Below are positions 61,548 through 64,000 of a DNA stretch of 64,000 bases, one piece after another. Position 1 is the first letter of the stretch, and each line of letters opens with the position of its first letter. The notes beneath the pieces were generated by a model. That model ran no database searches. It saw only the letters and a list, made by a program, of their open reading frames with translations, and was not told where the DNA came from. This DNA comes from Arthrobacter sp. FW306-07-I (lineage in GTDB: Bacteria; Actinomycetota; Actinomycetes; Actinomycetales; Micrococcaceae): positions 2,542,001-2,606,000 of the forward strand of contig NZ_CP084550.1 of assembly GCF_021800405.1 (NCBI RefSeq), in the 5' to 3' direction. The position numbers and the translations under genes are program-made.

Positions 61548-62605
61548 GCGTTCCCACACTGAAGCAGGCTCCCATCCAGGAGCACACCCGGATCGTGGGA
61601 CTGGGGGCTTACCGGCCGGATGTCATCGTCACCAACGAGGACGTATGCCAGTGGATCGATTCCTCTGATGAGTGGATCCGCCAGCGCACGGGCATCATCA
61701 CCCGCCACCGCGCAGCTGCCGACGTCAGCGTGATCGACATGGCTGAGGGAGCGGCCCGCGAAGCCATGGAGAAGGCCGGCATTGATGGCTCGGACCTGGG
61801 TGCCGTGATTGTCTCCACCGTGACCCACCCCTACGCCACGCCCTCCGCCGCAGCCAGCCTGGCCGACAGGATCGGGGCCACTCCGGCTCCTGCCTTTGAC
61901 ATCTCCGCGGCCTGTGCCGGTTACTGCTACGGCATTGCCCAAGCGGACGCCCTGGTCCGCTCCGGCGCCGCCAAGTATGTCCTGGTGGTCGGCGCAGAGA
62001 AGCTGTCGGACGTCATCGACAACCGCGAACGCACCATTTCCTTCCTCCTTGGGGACGGTGCCGGCGCCGTCGTCGTCGGCCCCTCCGACACCCCGGGCAT
62101 CGCCCCATCGGTGTGGGGTTCTGACGGCAGCAAGTGGAATGCCATTGGCATGACCCGCTCCCTGCTGGATGTCCGCGACCTGGGACTCGCCGCCCGCCAG
62201 TCCGACTCCACGGGCGACCTCGCGCTTCTGGAAGAGGCACAGGAGCTGTACCCCACCCTCCGGCAGGACGGCCAGACCGTCTTCCGCTGGGCAGTGTGGG
62301 AGATGGCCAAGGTGGCCCAGCAGGCACTCGACGCCGCCGGCATCGAGGCCGAAGACCTGGTGGCCTTCATCCCCCACCAGGCCAACATGCGCATCATCGA
62401 CGAGATGGTGAAGAAGCTGAAGCTGCCCGAGACGGTTACAGTGGCACGGGACATTGCCGAGGCCGGCAACACATCCGCTGCCTCCATCCCGCTGGCAACG
62501 CACCGGCTCCTTCAGGAGAACCCCGGACTGAGCGGCGGGCTGGCCCTGCAGATCGGTTTCGGTGCCGGCCTGGTGTTCGGCGCACAGGTAGTTGTCCTTC
62601 CCTAG
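61544..62605 (+). CDS. fabH: 3-oxoacyl-ACP synthase III (KAS III)
   Basis: Initiates fatty acid chains by condensing acyl-CoA with malonyl-ACP, 353 residues. The triad is Cys124 (SAACAGYCYG), His in FIPHQANMRI and Asn in EAGNTSAASIP. In Micrococcaceae this enzyme should prefer branched acyl-CoA primers (organism knowledge). ATG at 61544 overlaps fabD. A 77-base gap with a small hairpin (62643-62659) leads to acpP. Confidence 0.97.
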   Translation: MSVPTLKQAPIQEHTRIVGLGAYRPDVIVTNEDVCQWIDSSDEWIRQRTGIITRHRAAADVSVIDMAEGAAREAMEKAGIDGSDLGAVIVSTVTHPYATPSAAASLADRIGATPAPAFDISAACAGYCYGIAQADALVRSGAAKYVLVVGAEKLSDVIDNRERTISFLLGDGAGAVVVGPSDTPGIAPSVWGSDGSKWNAIGMTRSLLDVRDLGLAARQSDSTGDLALLEEAQELYPTLRQDGQTVFRWAVWEMAKVAQQALDAAGIEAEDLVAFIPHQANMRIIDEMVKKLKLPETVTVARDIAEAGNTSAASIPLATHRLLQENPGLSGGLALQIGFGAGLVFGAQVVVLP

Positions 62606-62682
62606 ATACGCCCAAGGGCCGCAACCGCGGCCTGGACCGTTTCCGGCAGCCTCTGCCGGCAATACAAGAAAAGGAGCCACAC

Positions 62683-62928
62683 ATGGCTAGCAACGAAGAG
62701 ATCCTGGCCGGCCTGGCTGAAATCGTCAACGAGGAAACCGGCCTGGCCCCGGAGGCCGTCGAGCTGGACAAGTCCTTCACCGAGGACCTGGACATCGACT
62801 CCATCTCCATGATGACCATCGTGGTCAACGCCGAGGAAAAGTTCGGCGTCCGCATTCCGGACGAAGAGGTCAAGAACCTCAAGACTGTTGGCGACGCTGT
62901 CAGCTTCATTGCCGGAGCACAGGCCTAG
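62683..62928 (+). CDS. acpP: Acyl carrier protein
   Basis: An 81-residue acidic carrier protein. The phosphopantetheine attachment site is Ser40 in DLDIDSISMM. A strong AAGGAG ribosome site lies seven bases upstream of the ATG, in line with the high ACP demand. Hairpins flank the gene on both sides and could set its message level apart from the ketosynthases. Confidence 0.97.
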   Translation: MASNEEILAGLAEIVNEETGLAPEAVELDKSFTEDLDIDSISMMTIVVNAEEKFGVRIPDEEVKNLKTVGDAVSFIAGAQA

Positions 62929-62960
62929 TCACAGGCTTTTCGCCGTCTTACGGCTTGGCA

Positions 62961-62995
62961 GGGCTGCCGGTCCGGATTGACCGGACCGGCAGCCC
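62961..62995 (+). terminator. Hairpin between acpP and fabF
   Basis: A 15-bp perfect stem (62961-62975 with 62981-62995) has a 5-base loop and no U-tract. It lies 32 bases after acpP. It could be a partial terminator or a stabiliser of the acpP message. Confidence 0.75.
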
Positions 62996-63103
62996 GCCGC
63001 ATTTATCCGGCGCAGTACCCCGACCGGGACTGGCCGATCATCAACATGTGCGGGACCCTGCGGCGGACGCAGCCGGATTCCCCACCGACGAAAGAGTGAT
63101 CCC

Positions 63104-64000
63104 ATGACACGCAAAGTAGTCATTACCGGTCTGGGTGCCACCACGCCCATCGGCGGCGATGTTCCCACCATGTGGAACAACGCCCTAAAAGGGGTCTCCG
63201 GTGCCCGCACCCTCGAGGACGACTGGGTAGCCAAGTACGAGCTCCCTGTCCACTTCGCCGCCCGGTGCAGCACGCCGGCCCTCGACGTGTTGAGCCGCGT
63301 TGAAGCCAAGCGGATGGACCCCTCCACGCAGTTCGGCGTCATCGCCGCCCGCGAAGCCTGGGCTGATTCCGGCATCACGGAATTCGACCAGGACCGGCTT
63401 GCCGTGGCCTTTGCCACCGGCATCGGCGGCGTCTGGACCTTGTTGGACGCCTGGGACACGCTCAAGGAAAAAGGCCCGCGCCGCGTCCTGCCCATGACCG
63501 TCCCCATGCTGATGCCCAACGGCGTTGCCGCGGCCGTCAGCCTGGATCTTGGCGCCCGAGCCGGCGCCCACACACCCGTATCTGCCTGCGCCTCGGGCAC
63601 CGAGGCCATGCACCTCGGCCTGGAACTCATCCGCTCCGGCAAGGCAGACGTGGTGATGTGCGGTGGCGCGGAAGCCGCCATCCACCCCATGCCGCTGGCA
63701 GCGTTCGCATCCATGCAGGCCCTGTCCCGCCGGAACGACGAGCCCGAGCGCGCCTCCCGTCCGTACGACACTGCCCGTGACGGCTTCGTCATGGGTGAAG
63801 GCGCCGGCGCCCTGGTCCTCGAAGCAGAGGAACACGCGCTTGCCCGTGGAGCCCGCATCTATGCCGAGCTCGCCGGTACCTCGGTTACGGCGGACGCCTA
63901 CCACATCACGGCCCCGGACCCCGAAGGGCTGGGCGCCACCCGCGCGCTGAAGGCTGCCATGTTCGATGGCCGGATCCACGCTGAAGACGTGGTTCACGTG
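63104..64000 (+). CDS. fabF: Beta-ketoacyl-ACP synthase II (3' end beyond window)
   Basis: Elongating ketosynthase; the first 299 residues are present and the frame runs off the window. The N-terminus MTRKVVITGLGATTPIG is typical. The active-site Cys lies in VSACASGTEAMHLG (about residue 162), and the RPYDTARDGFVMGEGAG block is conserved. The catalytic His residues lie further on. ATG at 63104 with AAAGAG upstream. It follows acpP after 175 bases and a hairpin, so it is in the operon but possibly at a lower level. Confidence 0.97.
   Translation, partial: MTRKVVITGLGATTPIGGDVPTMWNNALKGVSGARTLEDDWVAKYELPVHFAARCSTPALDVLSRVEAKRMDPSTQFGVIAAREAWADSGITEFDQDRLAVAFATGIGGVWTLLDAWDTLKEKGPRRVLPMTVPMLMPNGVAAAVSLDLGARAGAHTPVSACASGTEAMHLGLELIRSGKADVVMCGGAEAAIHPMPLAAFASMQALSRRNDEPERASRPYDTARDGFVMGEGAGALVLEAEEHALARGARIYAELAGTSVTADAYHITAPDPEGLGATRALKAAMFDGRIHAEDVVHV

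Noticed and set aside
1..64000. Prophage, integrative element, toxin-antitoxin or biosynthetic cluster
   Set aside because: I found no integrase other than the IS transposase, no phage structural genes and no cluster of specialised biosynthetic enzymes. Gene order is largely the conserved actinobacterial chromosome.

Overview
The window is a high-GC actinobacterial chromosome segment. Gene content, gene order and protein sequences all point to the Micrococcaceae, most likely Arthrobacter or Pseudarthrobacter. Supporting features are a translational-type T-box ahead of ileS, a group II truncated haemoglobin of GlbO type, AhpE, a mycothiol-enzyme-like DsbA-fold protein, an MptB-like mannosyltransferase, and two blocks whose order matches Mycobacterium tuberculosis (valS/clpX/clpP2/clpP1/tig/nei/rpiB/pepN/glbO/ettA/ssb, and ahpE/DUF3052/aceE/regulator/fabD/acp/fabF). 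Most of it is core chromosome; the only mobile element I see is one intact insertion sequence.

Region by region. 1-7.4 kb: ileS (cut by the window start) with its T-box leader, an SDR oxidoreductase, a DUF488 protein and a divergent valS. 7.7-12.8 kb: protein quality control on the minus strand (clpX, clpP2, clpP1, trigger factor), with a ClgR-type operator before clpP1. 12.8-22.9 kb: tRNA-Pro and tRNA-Gly, base-excision repair (nei), rpiB, pepN, an OsmC protein, a short MscS channel coupled to glbO, and tesB. 22.9-24.0 kb: an IS481-family element with perfect 6-bp target duplications. 24.1-27.5 kb: ettA, a lipoprotein, an SSB paralogue and tRNA-Arg. 27.5-31.7 kb: xylose utilisation (xylR, xylA, xylB) with a clear operator over the xylA promoter. 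31.8-37.9 kb: a compact carbohydrate cassette of unknown substrate (TIM-barrel isomerase, DUF993 aldolase-like protein and Gfo/Idh/MocA dehydrogenase, transcribed away from a LacI regulator and an esterase), followed by an aldose epimerase. 38-42 kb: AlkD-like repair protein, mannosyltransferase, oligoribonuclease, tRNA-His and peptide deformylase. 42-52.4 kb: a membrane-anchored HNH nuclease, a large GapB-type GAPDH, TspO, RNase P RNA, YaaA, a degenerate zinc-ribbon coiled-coil protein, a Nif3-like protein, msrA, cysK-cysE and gnd. 52.6-64 kb: a FadR-type regulator, tRNA-Val, a sirtuin, ahpE-DUF3052, aceE, a FasR-like regulator and the fatty-acid operon fabD-fabH-acpP-fabF (the last cut by the window end).

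Functionally, the xylose genes, the uncharacterised sugar cassette, gnd and gapB describe pentose/plant-sugar catabolism feeding the pentose phosphate pathway. aceE next to the fab operon links acetyl-CoA supply to lipid synthesis. The most interesting signals are: (i) the IS481 element, whose transposase stop codon comes from the duplicated target site and whose ribosome binding site is buried in a hairpin; (ii) the DUF993/Gfo/isomerase cassette under two LacI-like boxes, a candidate undescribed sugar pathway; (iii) several unassigned regulatory elements (a palindrome and a stray terminator before aceE, an inverted repeat before fabD, an inverted repeat before gnd, and a triple 16-bp repeat before xylB).
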